Source: Archangium violaceum (GTDB lineage: Bacteria > Myxococcota > Myxococcia > Myxococcales > Myxococcaceae). Taken from it: DNA of 64,000 nucleotides. Shown one piece after another: positions 34,388 through 44,936 of this stretch. Location of the stretch: positions 11,142,001 through 11,206,000 of the forward strand of contig NZ_CP069396.1 in the NCBI RefSeq assembly GCF_016887565.1, read 5' to 3'. Both the position numbers and the translations under genes were made by a program. Below the pieces are notes generated by a model that did no database searches, was not told where the DNA came from, and saw only the letters and a list, made by a program, of their open reading frames with translations. How positions within the stretch are numbered: the first letter of the stretch is position 1; every line of letters begins with the position of its first letter.

Positions 34388-36871
34388 CTACAGGTCCAGC
34401 TTGCGCAGGCGCAGCGCGTTGCCGATGACCGACACCGACGAGAGGCTCATCGCCGCCGCCGCCAGCATCGGGCTCAGCAACAGCCCGAAGAACGGGTACA
34501 GCACCCCCGCCGCGATCGGCACTCCCAGGGTGTTGTAGACGAAGGCGAAGAAGAGGTTCTGCCGGATGTTCCCCAGCGTCCCCCGGCTCAGCTTCCTCGC
34601 CCTCGCGATTCCCCGCAGGTCCCCCTTCACCAGCGTCACCGCCGCGCTCTCCATCGCGATGTCCGTCCCCGTCCCCATCGCGATCCCCACGTCCGCCTGA
34701 GCCAGCGCCGGTGCGTCATTCACCCCGTCCCCCGCCATCGCCACCGTCCGGCCCTCGCCCTGAAGCCGCTTCACCACGTCCCCCTTGCCCTCCGGCAACA
34801 CCTCCGCCACCACCTCGTCGATGCCCAACTGGCGCGCCACCGCCTCCGCCGTCGTGCGGCTGTCACCCGTCAGCATCACCACCCGCACTCCCTCCCGGTG
34901 CAGCGTGGCCAGCGCCTCGGCCGTGGTGCTCTTCACCGGATCCGCCACCCCGAGCAGCCCCGCCGGCTTCCCGTCCACCGCCACGTACATCACCGTCTGA
35001 CCCTCGCGCCGCAGCTCCTCCGCTCGAGGTCGCAGTTCCGCCGCGTCCACCCCCAGCGACTCCAGCAGCGCCACGTTGCCCAGCGCCACCTCCGCGCCCT
35101 CCACTCGTCCCGTCACGCCCTTGCCCGTCACCGAGCGGAACCCCTGCGCTCCCACCAGCACCGCCCCTCGCTCCTCCGCTCCCGCCACCACCGCCGCCGC
35201 CAGCGGGTGCTCGCTGCCCCGCTCCAGGCTCGCCGCCAGCCGCAACAGCCGCGCCTCGTCCACGCCCTCCGCCGCCACCACCGACACCAGCTTCGGCTTG
35301 CCCTCCGTCAGCGTCCCCGTCTTGTCCACCACCAGCGTGTCCACCTTCTCCAGCAGCTCCAGCGCCTCCGCGTCCCGGATGAGCACCCCCGCCCCGGCCC
35401 CCTTGCCCGTCCCCACCACCACCGACATGGGCGTCGCCAGCCCCAGCGCGCACGGGCAGGCGATGATGAGCACCGCCACCGCGTTCACCAGCGCGTGCGC
35501 CAGCCGCGGCTCCGGGCCGACGAAGGCCCAGACGAGGAACGTCACCGCCGACACCGCGATGACCGCCGGCACGAACACCCCGGCCACCTTGTCCGCCAAC
35601 CGCTGGATGGGCGCACGCGAGCGCTGGGCCTCACCCACCCGCTGCACGATGCGCGACAGCAACGTGTCCCGCCCCACCCGCTCGGCCTTCATCACCAGGC
35701 TGCCCGTCCCGTTGACGGTGCCGCCCGTGACTCGCGCCCCGGGCACCTTCTCCACCGGCATGGACTCACCCGTCACCATGGACTCGTCCACCGCGCTCTC
35801 GCCCTCCAGCACCACGCCGTCCACCGGCACCTTCTCGCCAGGGCGCACGCGCAGCGAGTCCCCCACCTTCACCTGCTCCAGCGAGACGTCCTCCTCCCGG
35901 CCGTCCGCGTGGATGCGCCGGGCCACCGCCGGGGCCAGGCTGAGCAGCGCGCGCAGCGCCCCCGAGGTCGCACGCCGGGCACGCAGCTCCAGCACCTGTC
36001 CGAGCAGCACCAGCGTGGTGATGGTCGCCGCCGCCTCGTAATACACGGGCGCCGCGCCGCCATGGCCCGTGAAGGCATGGGGCAGCAGCCCCGGCGCCAC
36101 CGTGGCGAAGACGCTGAAGAGATACGCCGCCCCCGTCCCGATGGCGATGAGCGTGAACATGTTGAGGTGCCGGTTCCTCACCGACGCCCAGCCCCGCTCG
36201 AAGAAGGGCCAGCCGCCCCAGAGCACCACCGGCGTCGCCAGCGCGAACTGCACCCACGCCAGCAGCCTCGGGTCGAAGGCGCGCTGCACCGGCTGGCCCG
36301 GAATCATCTCGGACATGCCGAGGAAGAGCAGCGGCAGCGAGAGGACCACCCCCACCCAGAACCGCCGCGTCATGCTCAGCAGCTCGGGGTCCGGCTGCTC
36401 CTCGGGCAGCACCGTGCGCGGCTCCAGCGCCATGCCGCACTTGGGGCAGGTGCCCGGGTGGTCCTGCACCACCTCCGGGTGCATCGGACACACCCACTCG
36501 GTGCGCGCCGTCATCAGCACCGGCTGCTCCGGCTCCAACGCCATGCCGCACTTGGGGCACGCGCCCGGGTGGTCCTGGCGGACCTCGGGGTCCATCGGGC
36601 AGATCCACATCGTGCCCGGCGGAGCCTCCACCGGCTCCGGCTCACCCTTCGCCTCGAGGAATTTCGAGGGCTCGGCGGCGAAGCGCTCCCGGCACTTCGG
36701 GTTGCAGAAGTGGTAGGTCGCGCCCTTGTGGACGTGGCTGCCGCCCTTGGCGTTCGCGGGGTCGACGGTCATGCCGCAGACCGGGTCCAGCACCTTGCCC
36801 GAGGCCTCGGGCGGCGGGCCATGCGAGTGGGCGGCATGGGGATCGTGCGAGTGGGTGTGCTCGTGGGCCAT
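34388..36871 (-). CDS. copper-type P1B ATPase with YHS and two metal-binding modules
   Basis: The ATG at 36871 gives 827 aa; a GTG at 36892 is in frame. The N-terminus is His-rich ([16 protein letters not shown]), followed by a YHS domain ([24 protein letters not shown]). Two copies of a heavy-metal binding module follow ([40 protein letters not shown]). The ATPase core has the membrane metal site CPC ([13 protein letters not shown]), the phosphorylation site [15 protein letters not shown] and GDGVND. It exports copper or a related soft metal. A CorE-like sigma factor gene lies 111 nt upstream on the same strand, suggesting metal-dependent expression. Confidence 0.93.
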   Translation of the reverse strand: MAHEHTHSHDPHAAHSHGPPPEASGKVLDPVCGMTVDPANAKGGSHVHKGATYHFCNPKCRERFAAEPSKFLEAKGEPEPVEAPPGTMWICPMDPEVRQDHPGACPKCGMALEPEQPVLMTARTEWVCPMHPEVVQDHPGTCPKCGMALEPRTVLPEEQPDPELLSMTRRFWVGVVLSLPLLFLGMSEMIPGQPVQRAFDPRLLAWVQFALATPVVLWGGWPFFERGWASVRNRHLNMFTLIAIGTGAAYLFSVFATVAPGLLPHAFTGHGGAAPVYYEAAATITTLVLLGQVLELRARRATSGALRALLSLAPAVARRIHADGREEDVSLEQVKVGDSLRVRPGEKVPVDGVVLEGESAVDESMVTGESMPVEKVPGARVTGGTVNGTGSLVMKAERVGRDTLLSRIVQRVGEAQRSRAPIQRLADKVAGVFVPAVIAVSAVTFLVWAFVGPEPRLAHALVNAVAVLIIACPCALGLATPMSVVVGTGKGAGAGVLIRDAEALELLEKVDTLVVDKTGTLTEGKPKLVSVVAAEGVDEARLLRLAASLERGSEHPLAAAVVAGAEERGAVLVGAQGFRSVTGKGVTGRVEGAEVALGNVALLESLGVDAAELRPRAEELRREGQTVMYVAVDGKPAGLLGVADPVKSTTAEALATLHREGVRVVMLTGDSRTTAEAVARQLGIDEVVAEVLPEGKGDVVKRLQGEGRTVAMAGDGVNDAPALAQADVGIAMGTGTDIAMESAAVTLVKGDLRGIARARKLSRGTLGNIRQNLFFAFVYNTLGVPIAAGVLYPFFGLLLSPMLAAAAMSLSSVSVIGNALRLRKLDL

Positions 36872-36982
36872 TGAGGGAACTGCTCCTTTCACCCGGGCTA
36901 ACGGAGCGCCCGCCAGACCCTTACAGTGGTCATGCTCCGCGCCCGGATTCCGGTCCGGGAGGTAACCTGGGCTCCCTGCCCG

Positions 36983-37543
36983 TCAAGCGGGCGTCTGACA
37001 GCCCCCACCCGGCTTCCCGCAGGTGCAGTCCAGGCACCCATGCGCCGCGCATGTACCGCAGCTCCGCTCCAGCTGTTTCTTCAAAGCCTGGCGCGCCCGG
37101 TGGAGCCGCACCCCGGCGTTGTTCGCGGTGATGCCCGACTCCCGCGCCACCTCGGGAACGCTCCGCCCCTCGAGGTCCACCTGACGCACCATCTCGGCGT
37201 ACTCGGGCTTCAGCGCGGGCAGCAGGTCATGGATGCATGCGCAAACCGTTTGCGTCAGCTCCGGATCCCCACCCACCTCGGAGGCCTCGCGAGCCTCCCG
37301 CTCCAGCGCACGGCCCTCGGCGGCGTTCCGGCGGTAGTGGTCCACCAGCGCATTGCGCAGCAGCCGGTAGAACCACGCCACGGCCCCCTCGCCCTCCTGG
37401 AGGTCACCGCCCTTCTCCAGCGTCCGCACATAGGCGGATTGCAGCAGTTCCTCGGCGAGCGCCCGGCTGCCCACCCGGCTCTCGAGGAAGCCGAGGAAAC
37501 GCCGGTGGTTTCCCACCAGTGCCTCCACGACCCCTGTATTCAA
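36983..37543 (-). CDS. CorE-like ECF sigma factor with cysteine-rich C-terminus
   Basis: I take the TTG at 37543, preceded by GGGAGAGGGAGGGGGG, giving 186 aa starting MNTGVVEALVGNHRRFL. Region 2 is in AEELLQSAYVRTLEKGG and AWFYRLLRNALVDHYRRN; region 4 in VRQVDLEGRSVPEVARESG and NNAGVRLHRARQALKKQL. After it comes SCGTCAAHGCLDCTCGKPGG with six cysteines counting GGGCQTPA. This is the form of CorE of Myxococcus xanthus, whose cysteine-rich domain senses copper redox state without an anti-sigma factor. The adjacent copper ATPase supports the same role. The purine-rich ribosome site is part of repeat copy 5. Confidence 0.85.
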   Translation of the reverse strand: MNTGVVEALVGNHRRFLGFLESRVGSRALAEELLQSAYVRTLEKGGDLQEGEGAVAWFYRLLRNALVDHYRRNAAEGRALEREAREASEVGGDPELTQTVCACIHDLLPALKPEYAEMVRQVDLEGRSVPEVARESGITANNAGVRLHRARQALKKQLERSCGTCAAHGCLDCTCGKPGGGCQTPA

Positions 37544-37548
37544 CGTCC

Positions 37549-37589
37549 CCCCTCCCTCTCCCTCTGGGAGAGGGTCAGGGTGAGGGTAT
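37549..37589 (-). repeat. dispersed palindromic repeat, copy 5 (at sigma factor start)
   Basis: CCCCTCCCTCTCCCTCTGGG then AGAGGGTCAGGGTGAGGGTAT. On the coding strand its GGGAGAGGG arm runs to within a few bases of the sigma factor TTG and supplies the only ribosome-site-like sequence there. Confidence 0.82.
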
Positions 37590-37687
37590 CCGTCACCGTC
37601 CCGCATTCCGTACCTCGGGCCTCTACCGGAGCGCACCTCGCGCCCCGGTTCCTGTCCATACCCGAGGCCCGGCGGGATTCAACCCCA

Positions 37688-39085
<1,398 letters not shown>

Positions 39086-39242
39086 GGCCGGATATTTCCC
39101 GAGCCCGCGCATCCCGCAAAGAAATCACCCGGTAAAAGGGAGGGGGCACGGGCTCCCCCGCCCGCTCCCCTTGCATTCGGGGGCGGGTGACGGAACATGA
39201 CAGGGGCGGGCCCCACCTTCTCGAGGGCCCTCGGAGAGCCCC

Positions 39243-40193
39243 ATGGCGGTGCGCTACAAGAACCTGGACGGCAGTGGCCCGCATCCCCTCGGCACCGTCT
39301 TCAAGTGGGCCGTCGGCGACAAGCTGGCGGGCAGACGCCGTAGGAGCCCGGAGCGCGCCGCCGTGCGCCGCGTGGAGCCGGACCTCACCGTGCTCGCCAC
39401 TCCGCCCGCTCCCGGAGAGGGCGTGCGCCTCACCTGGCTGGGCCACGCCAGCTGGCTGGTGCAGCTCGACGGCGTGTCGCTGCTCATCGACCCCGCGCTG
39501 CGCGACACCATCACCGGCTTCATCCGCCGCAACGTGGCCCCGGGCGTCCCGCTGGAGAAGCTGCCCCCCATCGCCGCCACGCTGGTGTCCCACAACCACT
39601 ACGACCACCTGGACATGCCCACCGTCCTGCGCGTGGGCGCGCCCGTCATCACCGGGCTCGGCGTGGCGCGCTACTTCCGCCACGGCGCACCTCCCGCCAC
39701 CGAGCTGGACTGGTGGGGCTCCACGAAGGTGGGCCCGGTGACGGTGCACTTCGTCCCCTCGCAGCACTGGAGCCGCCGGAGCCTCAACGACGCCAACGAG
39801 ACGCTCTGGGGTGGCTTCGTCGTGGAGGGCTCCAGCGCGCGCGTCTACCACTCGGGGGACACCGCGTACTTCGACGGTTTCAAGGAGATAGGCCAGCGCT
39901 TCCCCGGCCTCGACGCGGCCATGCTGCCCATCGGCGCGTATGACCCGGGCTGGTTCATGGAGAAGCAGCACATGAACCCCGAGCAGGCCGTGCAGGCATA
40001 TGAGGACCTCGGGGCCCGGCGCTTCCTCGCCATGCACTGGGGCACCTTCAAGCTCACCGACGAGCCCCTGGACGAGCCACCCCAGCGGCTGGACGCCGAG
40101 TGGAACCGCCGCCAGCTGCCTCGCGAGCCGCTCCACGTGCTCGCCGTGGGAGAGAGCCTCACCGTCCGCCACGACACGGCTCGTCAGGGTTGA
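39243..40193 (+). CDS. MBL-fold metallohydrolase, UlaG/NAPE-PLD-like
   Basis: This encodes 316 aa. The zinc motif SHNHYDHLDMPT (HxHxDH) is present, with later ligands in VPSQHWSRR, YHSGDTAYFDGF and LAMHWGTFKL. The start WLGHASWLVQLDGVSLLIDP is typical of the NAPE-PLD/UlaG branch. There is no signal peptide, so it should be cytosolic. Substrate is not known; members act on phosphodiesters or lactones. The next gene, a carboxypeptidase, starts 35 nt downstream and is probably in the same transcript. Confidence 0.87.
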   Translation: MAVRYKNLDGSGPHPLGTVFKWAVGDKLAGRRRRSPERAAVRRVEPDLTVLATPPAPGEGVRLTWLGHASWLVQLDGVSLLIDPALRDTITGFIRRNVAPGVPLEKLPPIAATLVSHNHYDHLDMPTVLRVGAPVITGLGVARYFRHGAPPATELDWWGSTKVGPVTVHFVPSQHWSRRSLNDANETLWGGFVVEGSSARVYHSGDTAYFDGFKEIGQRFPGLDAAMLPIGAYDPGWFMEKQHMNPEQAVQAYEDLGARRFLAMHWGTFKLTDEPLDEPPQRLDAEWNRRQLPREPLHVLAVGESLTVRHDTARQG

Positions 40194-40228
40194 GCGAGCG
40201 CGAGGGGTGTGCTCAGTAGGGAGCCGCC

Positions 40229-41974
40229 ATGCTCCTGCCCGTACTCCTCGCACTCGCCCTCAGTCAGGCCCCCCTCACCACCGTCGCCGAGCAGAGTGGA
40301 TGGACCCGCACCGGCCGCTACGCGGAGGTGGAGTCGCTCTGCCGCGCCTTCCCCAAGCGCTACCCCGGCAAGGTGCGCTGCGACACCTTCGCCACCACGC
40401 CCGAGGGCCGCCCCCAGCTCGTGCTCGTGGCGAGCGCGGATGGCACCCTCACCCCCGCCGCCGCCGCGAAGAAGAACCGCCCCGTCGTCTTCTTCCAGGG
40501 CGGCATCCACGCCGGTGAAATCGACGGCAAGGACGCCGGCTTCTGGCTGCTCAGGGACATGCTCGAGGGCAAGACCCTGCCGGGCGTGCTCACGCAGGTG
40601 ACGGCCGTCTTCCTGCCCGTCTTCAACGTGGATGGCCATGAGCGCTTCGGCCCCAACAACCGCCCCAACCAGGTGGGCCCCGAGGAGATGGGCTGGCGCG
40701 TCACCGGGCAGAACCTCAACCTCAACCGCGACTACGTGAAGGCGGACGCCCCGGAGATGGTGGCGGTGCTGAAGCTGCTGCACTCCTGGGACCCGCTCTT
40801 CTACGTGGACCTGCACGTCACGGATGGCGCCAAGTTCGAGCACGACGTGAGCGTGCAGATGGAGCCGCAGAAGACGGGCCCGGAGACCCTGCGCACGTTG
40901 GGCACGAAGCTGCGCGAGGAGCTCTTCACCGAGCTGGAGTCCAAGGGCCACCTGCCCCTCGCCTTCTACCCGTCCTTCCGGGAGAACGATGACCCCGCCT
41001 CGGGCGTGAGCTACGGCGTGTCTCCCCCGCGCTTCAGCCACCCGTACTGGGCGGTGAACCGGCGCTACGGCATCCTGGTGGAGACGCACTCCTGGAAGCC
41101 CTACGCCCACCGCGTGGCCACCACGCGCCACGTGCTGGAGGGCCTGCTGCGGCTCGTCGGCCGGGACGGCCAGACGCTGATGGCCGCGCGAAAGGCCGCG
41201 GACGCCGAGGCCGAGTCCGGCAAGGTCCGCGAGGTGGTGCTCCTCTGGGAGAACACCGAGAAGAGCCGCCCCATCTCCTTCCGGGGCTACGCCTACGAGC
41301 GCATGCCCTCCGAGGTGTCCGGCCAGCCGTGGATCCGCTACGACGACACGAAACCGCAGGTATGGACGATTCCCTACTACGAGGAGCTGCGCCCGGGCCT
41401 CACCGCCACGCTGCCCACCGGCGGCTACCTGATTCCCCCGGCGCACGCGGCCTGGGTGGCGGAGAAGCTGACCGCGCACGGCCTGCGCTTCCAGCGGCTC
41501 GGTCAGGATGTCCCCTCGGCCCAGGTGGAGGTGTTCCGCGCCACCGAGACGAAGCTCCGCCCCGGCTCCGTCGAGGGCCACCAGGGGCTCTCCGTGAAGG
41601 GAGACTGGAAGAAGGACACACAGCCGCTCCCCAAGGGCACGCTCTACGTGCCAGCGGCGCAGAAGAGCGCGCCCCTGGTGGCGCACCTGTTCGAGCCGCT
41701 CGGGCCGGACTCCCTGCTCTCCTGGGGCTTCTTCAACAACCACTTCGAGCAGAAGGAGTACGTCGAGGACTACATCCTGGAGCCCTTCGCGCGCGAGCTG
41801 CTGGCGAAGGACCCCGCCGTCAAGGCCGCCTGGGAGGAGAAGCTGAAGGACAAGGAGTTCGCCAGCAACCCCCGCGCCCGCCTGCGCTTCTTCTACGAGC
41901 GCCACCCGGCCAACGACACCCGCTTCAACCTCTACCCCGTCTTCCGCACGGACTCGGCCCCCACGGCGCGGTGA
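40229..41974 (+). CDS. exported M14 zinc carboxypeptidase-like protein
   Basis: This encodes 581 aa with a signal peptide (MLLPVLLALALSQAPL). The zinc site is GGIHAGEIDGKDA (HxxE) with a third ligand in FYVDLHVTDGAKF. NLNRDY and the ETHSWKPY region also match the M14 carboxypeptidase group. The second half (residues 330-581) is a large extension. It should work in the periplasm or outside the cell on peptides or cell wall. Its stop and the stop of the convergent lipoprotein gene share the palindrome TGATCA. Confidence 0.87.
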   Translation: MLLPVLLALALSQAPLTTVAEQSGWTRTGRYAEVESLCRAFPKRYPGKVRCDTFATTPEGRPQLVLVASADGTLTPAAAAKKNRPVVFFQGGIHAGEIDGKDAGFWLLRDMLEGKTLPGVLTQVTAVFLPVFNVDGHERFGPNNRPNQVGPEEMGWRVTGQNLNLNRDYVKADAPEMVAVLKLLHSWDPLFYVDLHVTDGAKFEHDVSVQMEPQKTGPETLRTLGTKLREELFTELESKGHLPLAFYPSFRENDDPASGVSYGVSPPRFSHPYWAVNRRYGILVETHSWKPYAHRVATTRHVLEGLLRLVGRDGQTLMAARKAADAEAESGKVREVVLLWENTEKSRPISFRGYAYERMPSEVSGQPWIRYDDTKPQVWTIPYYEELRPGLTATLPTGGYLIPPAHAAWVAEKLTAHGLRFQRLGQDVPSAQVEVFRATETKLRPGSVEGHQGLSVKGDWKKDTQPLPKGTLYVPAAQKSAPLVAHLFEPLGPDSLLSWGFFNNHFEQKEYVEDYILEPFARELLAKDPAVKAAWEEKLKDKEFASNPRARLRFFYERHPANDTRFNLYPVFRTDSAPTAR

Positions 41975-42661
41975 TCAACGGGGGGAGTCACCGCCTCCGA
42001 ACAGGTTCACGAGCGCCGGACACGGCATCCTCGGCGTGTCCTCGCGCTGTCCGGGGGGCAGCATGTCATGCGCGATGCGCCACGCGATGGAACCCGCGAC
42101 ATAGGGAGCCGTGCACTCGTTTCCCTTGGCGTCGTTGCTCGGCTCTTCGCAGGTGGGATGGCAATAGCCCGCCTTGTGAGTCATCTCGTGCACCATCGTG
42201 CCCGCCCAGTACCAGGGCGCGAACCAGCCCACCTTCACCCGGTTCAGCTGGATCTGCTTCGACTCACCCCCGCCGTCCCAGGCATCCGTCAAGAAGAAGG
42301 CCACGGGATGGAGCGTGATGCGCGTCGTCACCTCCAACCCCGTCGCATGGGTCTGGATGGAGGGGACGAGCCCCAGTTCCGACTGCTGCCGCCAGGAAGG
42401 CGCATACCTCGGATCCTTCCCGAGGATCTCCTCCGCCGCCCGCATCTTCTCCGCGAACGCTCCGCTGTCGACCACCTTCAAGGCCAACTCCATGGAGGTC
42501 CGCATCCGCTCCGTTTCGGATTCGGGAATCTTGCTCAGCGGGCCGGAGCAGCGCTCACCCGAAGTACCTGCGACACAAACCTTTTGAATGGACGTGGTGG
42601 CGCAACCCGATACCAGCACACCTGCCCCGACCACGGCCCAGAGCCGCATCATCCGCTTCAT
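41975..42661 (-). CDS. lipoprotein with HExxH metalloprotease-like motif
   Basis: This encodes 228 aa with a lipobox (VGAGVLVSGC). The region WYWAGTMVHEMTHKAGYCHP has VHEMTH, the HExxH zinc motif, followed by a possible third ligand in GYCHPTC. Cysteine pairs near CHPTCEEPSNDAKGNEC may form disulfides. I do not recognise a named peptidase family, so the activity is inferred from this motif. The protein should be anchored in a membrane and face the periplasm or outside. It is convergent with, and directly next to, the M14 peptidase gene. Confidence 0.65.
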   Translation of the reverse strand: MKRMMRLWAVVGAGVLVSGCATTSIQKVCVAGTSGERCSGPLSKIPESETERMRTSMELALKVVDSGAFAEKMRAAEEILGKDPRYAPSWRQQSELGLVPSIQTHATGLEVTTRITLHPVAFFLTDAWDGGGESKQIQLNRVKVGWFAPWYWAGTMVHEMTHKAGYCHPTCEEPSNDAKGNECTAPYVAGSIAWRIAHDMLPPGQREDTPRMPCPALVNLFGGGDSPR

Positions 42662-42715
42662 GGCGATACCCCCTCCGAAATATTAGCGTCAGTGTCCCTC
42701 ACCCGAGGAGACACC

Positions 42716-43105
42716 ATGTCCAAGACCGCCTTGAAGTACCTGCTGCCCGTCCTGCTGCTCACCACGTCCGCCTTCGCCGCCGGCACCGCCGACGTGAAGG
42801 TTGGCACTGGCGTCGAGAAGTATGAGATCACCGGCGCCTCCGACAGCTTCACCGTCGCTCCGAACACCCGCATCTACGCCGCCACCAAGCTCACCGGTGC
42901 GGAAGTCGGCACCGTGACCGTCGTCTGGTCCAAGGACGGCCAGGAGGTCTCCAAGACGGAGCTGAAGGTGCCCCGCTCGTCCTACCGCACTCACGCCTAC
43001 CGCACCTTCCGCGCGGGTGACTCCGGCTCCTGGACCGTGAAGGTGGTCGGCGCCGATGGGGCGGAGCTGGGCTCCGCCTCCTTCAAGGCCGAAGTCTCCG
43101 GCTGA
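42716..43105 (+). CDS. secreted DUF2914-like protein
   Basis: The ATG at 42716 follows GAGGAG and gives 129 aa. The signal peptide ends at TTSAFA. The mature part is a small beta-sandwich pattern (TVVWSKDGQEVSKTELKVPR, SYRTHAYRTFRAGDSGSWTVKVVGADG) as in DUF2914 proteins. The function is unknown. It is divergent from the HExxH lipoprotein gene and ends before a strong bidirectional hairpin. Confidence 0.72.
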   Translation: MSKTALKYLLPVLLLTTSAFAAGTADVKVGTGVEKYEITGASDSFTVAPNTRIYAATKLTGAEVGTVTVVWSKDGQEVSKTELKVPRSSYRTHAYRTFRAGDSGSWTVKVVGADGAELGSASFKAEVSG

Positions 43106-43112
43106 CCCCACG

Positions 43113-43160
43113 GGCGCGAGCTGGCACCGGGTGTACCCCACCTGGTGCCCCTCTCGCGCC
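43113..43160. terminator. two-part hairpin between convergent genes
   Basis: GGCGCGAG (43113-43120) pairs with CTCGCGCC (43153-43160), and the inner GGCACC (43123-43128) with GGTGCC (43144-43149). This 48-nt structure fills the gap between the DUF2914 and SDR stops and is well placed to end both transcripts. Confidence 0.7.
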
Positions 43161-43169
43161 GCGCGGCCC

Positions 43170-43847
43170 TCACCAGGGCAGCGGCCGCAGCTCCGTGTCG
43201 AGGAACAGCCCCGAGTGCTCCGGACGCAGCCGCGAGATGGCGGCCACCATGCGCTCGGCCACCACATCGGCCGTATCGGGGGCCTTGTCACCGCCCATGG
43301 CCGTGCGCGCCCAACCCGGATGCAGGGACACGCAGATGACCCGGGGCTCCTGCGCGGCCTGCCAGCGCGTCAGCGCGTTGAGCGCGGCCTTGCTCATGGC
43401 GTACTCGGGCTTGCCGCTCACCCGGAATACGGACAGCGAGCCCGAGTCCGAGCTCACGTTCACCACCACGCGCGGCTCCTCGGCGGCCCGCACGCGCTCG
43501 ATGAAGGCGTCATAGACGCGCATCGGCCCCGCGGCGTTGACGTCCAGGATGCGCGCGGCCCGCTCCAGATCCATCCCCGGCGCCCGCTGCGGCCCCCCGT
43601 TGAGCGCGGCGTTGTTGATGAGCACGTGGAGCGGCCCCGGAGGACAGCGCGCCGCCGCGGCCCGCACCGACTCCGTGGAGCCCACGTCCATCGCCACCAC
43701 GTGCAGCCGGGACGAGGCATGCGCCCGCAGCTCCTCCGCCCCCTCCGGGTCCCTCACCGCGGCCACCACCTCATCACCCCGCGCGAGGTACCTCGTGACC
43801 AGCTCCAGGCCGATACCCCTCGATGCTCCAGTGACGAGTACACGCAT
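43170..43847 (-). CDS. CsgA/C-factor-like short-chain dehydrogenase
   Basis: This encodes 225 aa. A full SDR N-terminus is present (VLVTGASRGIGLELVTRYLARG), then LINNAALNGG, the catalytic Ser in NVSSDSGSL and YAMSKAAL. The end LHPGWARTAMGG...RLRPEHSGLFLDTELRPLPW resembles the C-terminus I recall for CsgA of Myxococcus xanthus, the developmental C-signal protein, as well as generic C-factor-like SDRs. Whether it has a developmental role cannot be told from sequence. It is last in a minus-strand cluster with YceI and cytochrome c genes, 15 nt from the latter. Confidence 0.83.
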   Translation of the reverse strand: MRVLVTGASRGIGLELVTRYLARGDEVVAAVRDPEGAEELRAHASSRLHVVAMDVGSTESVRAAAARCPPGPLHVLINNAALNGGPQRAPGMDLERAARILDVNAAGPMRVYDAFIERVRAAEEPRVVVNVSSDSGSLSVFRVSGKPEYAMSKAALNALTRWQAAQEPRVICVSLHPGWARTAMGGDKAPDTADVVAERMVAAISRLRPEHSGLFLDTELRPLPW

Positions 43848-43862
43848 GCGCGCCTCCCTGGC

Positions 43863-44864
43863 TCACGGCGTGGCGGGCGCCACGACAGGCGGGGTGCTCC
43901 ACGGCAGGACGTTGTTGTCCACCGGCGGCAGCGTCTTCAGGTAGTCGTAGATGGCGCCCAGGTCCTCTTCCGCCATCCCCGCGTAGGCCATCCAGGCCAT
44001 CACCGTGTTGCGCTCCGGGGCGACCTCGCGCCGCGCCTCGGGCAGCGCGTGGCGCTTGAAGAGCGCGATGAAGCTGCCCCGGCTCAGCCCTCCGAGTCCC
44101 GTCTCATGCGGGGTGAGGTTCGAGCTGCGCACCATGGCGTCCTTCTCCAGCCCGAACTCCTGGCCTCCGGCGAACAGCTTTCCTGGCAGCGGCTCGCGCT
44201 TCTCATCGGTGGGGGTGTGGCAATCCACGCAGCCCGCCACGGTGCTCAGGTACCGGCCGTAGGCCACCGTGTCCGAGCGCGCGGGCGCGGTGACGGCCTT
44301 CTCCAGGGGCTCGGGCATCAAGCGGATGAAGACGTTCACCGGGAAGTCGAGCCGCGTCTTCGCCAGCGGGTTGCGGATGGCCGGAATGGACCTCAAGTAC
44401 GCCACGAGCGCCTCCACGTCCTCGTCGGACATCTCCCGGTAGAGGCGGTAGGGCATGAGCGGCATCAGCGCCCGGCCATCCCGGCTCACGCCCTCGCGGA
44501 TGGCGCGGATGATCTCCCCGTCCGTCCACTGGCCCAGACCCGTCTCGGCATCCGGCGTGATGTTGGACATGCACATCGTGCCGGGGAAGCCCGTCTCCGG
44601 CCCCAGGCACTGGCCTCCACCGCCCTCCGTGCCGGGCTTCGGCGGAGTCCCGAAGAGGCCCGTGTCCGCCTGCGAGTGGCAGTGGAAGCAGACGAAGACG
44701 TTCTCCGTGAGGTAGCGGCCTCGCGCGAGCTTCTCGGGGGTGACCTCCACCTTCTGGGCCGAGGCCGGGCGCGACCGCGGCCTCGCTCCCAGCACGAAGC
44801 CCGCCGCACCCAGCACCACCAGCAAGAGCACGGCGAGACCCGCCACGACGACCTTCTTCATCAT
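43863..44864 (-). CDS. membrane-anchored diheme cytochrome c
   Basis: This encodes 333 aa. An N-terminal hydrophobic segment (VVVAGLAVLLLVVLGAAGFVLG) is a signal anchor. Two heme c sites are present, CFHCH near residue 60 and CVDCH near residue 212. Axial Met candidates lie in DGRALMPLMPYRLY and in ERNTVMAWMAYAGM. The fold looks like two cytochrome c domains, as in alcohol-dehydrogenase-associated and similar cytochromes. It should move electrons in the periplasm. An MM start leaves two alternative first codons. The partner enzyme is not in the window. Confidence 0.86.
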   Translation of the reverse strand: MMKKVVVAGLAVLLLVVLGAAGFVLGARPRSRPASAQKVEVTPEKLARGRYLTENVFVCFHCHSQADTGLFGTPPKPGTEGGGGQCLGPETGFPGTMCMSNITPDAETGLGQWTDGEIIRAIREGVSRDGRALMPLMPYRLYREMSDEDVEALVAYLRSIPAIRNPLAKTRLDFPVNVFIRLMPEPLEKAVTAPARSDTVAYGRYLSTVAGCVDCHTPTDEKREPLPGKLFAGGQEFGLEKDAMVRSSNLTPHETGLGGLSRGSFIALFKRHALPEARREVAPERNTVMAWMAYAGMAEEDLGAIYDYLKTLPPVDNNVLPWSTPPVVAPATP

Positions 44865-44936
44865 TCACATCCTCAACGGGGGGGAATGGCTCTTTTTAGC
44901 TGAATTCCCGGTCTCGACCCATCCCCCCGGCCCGGC

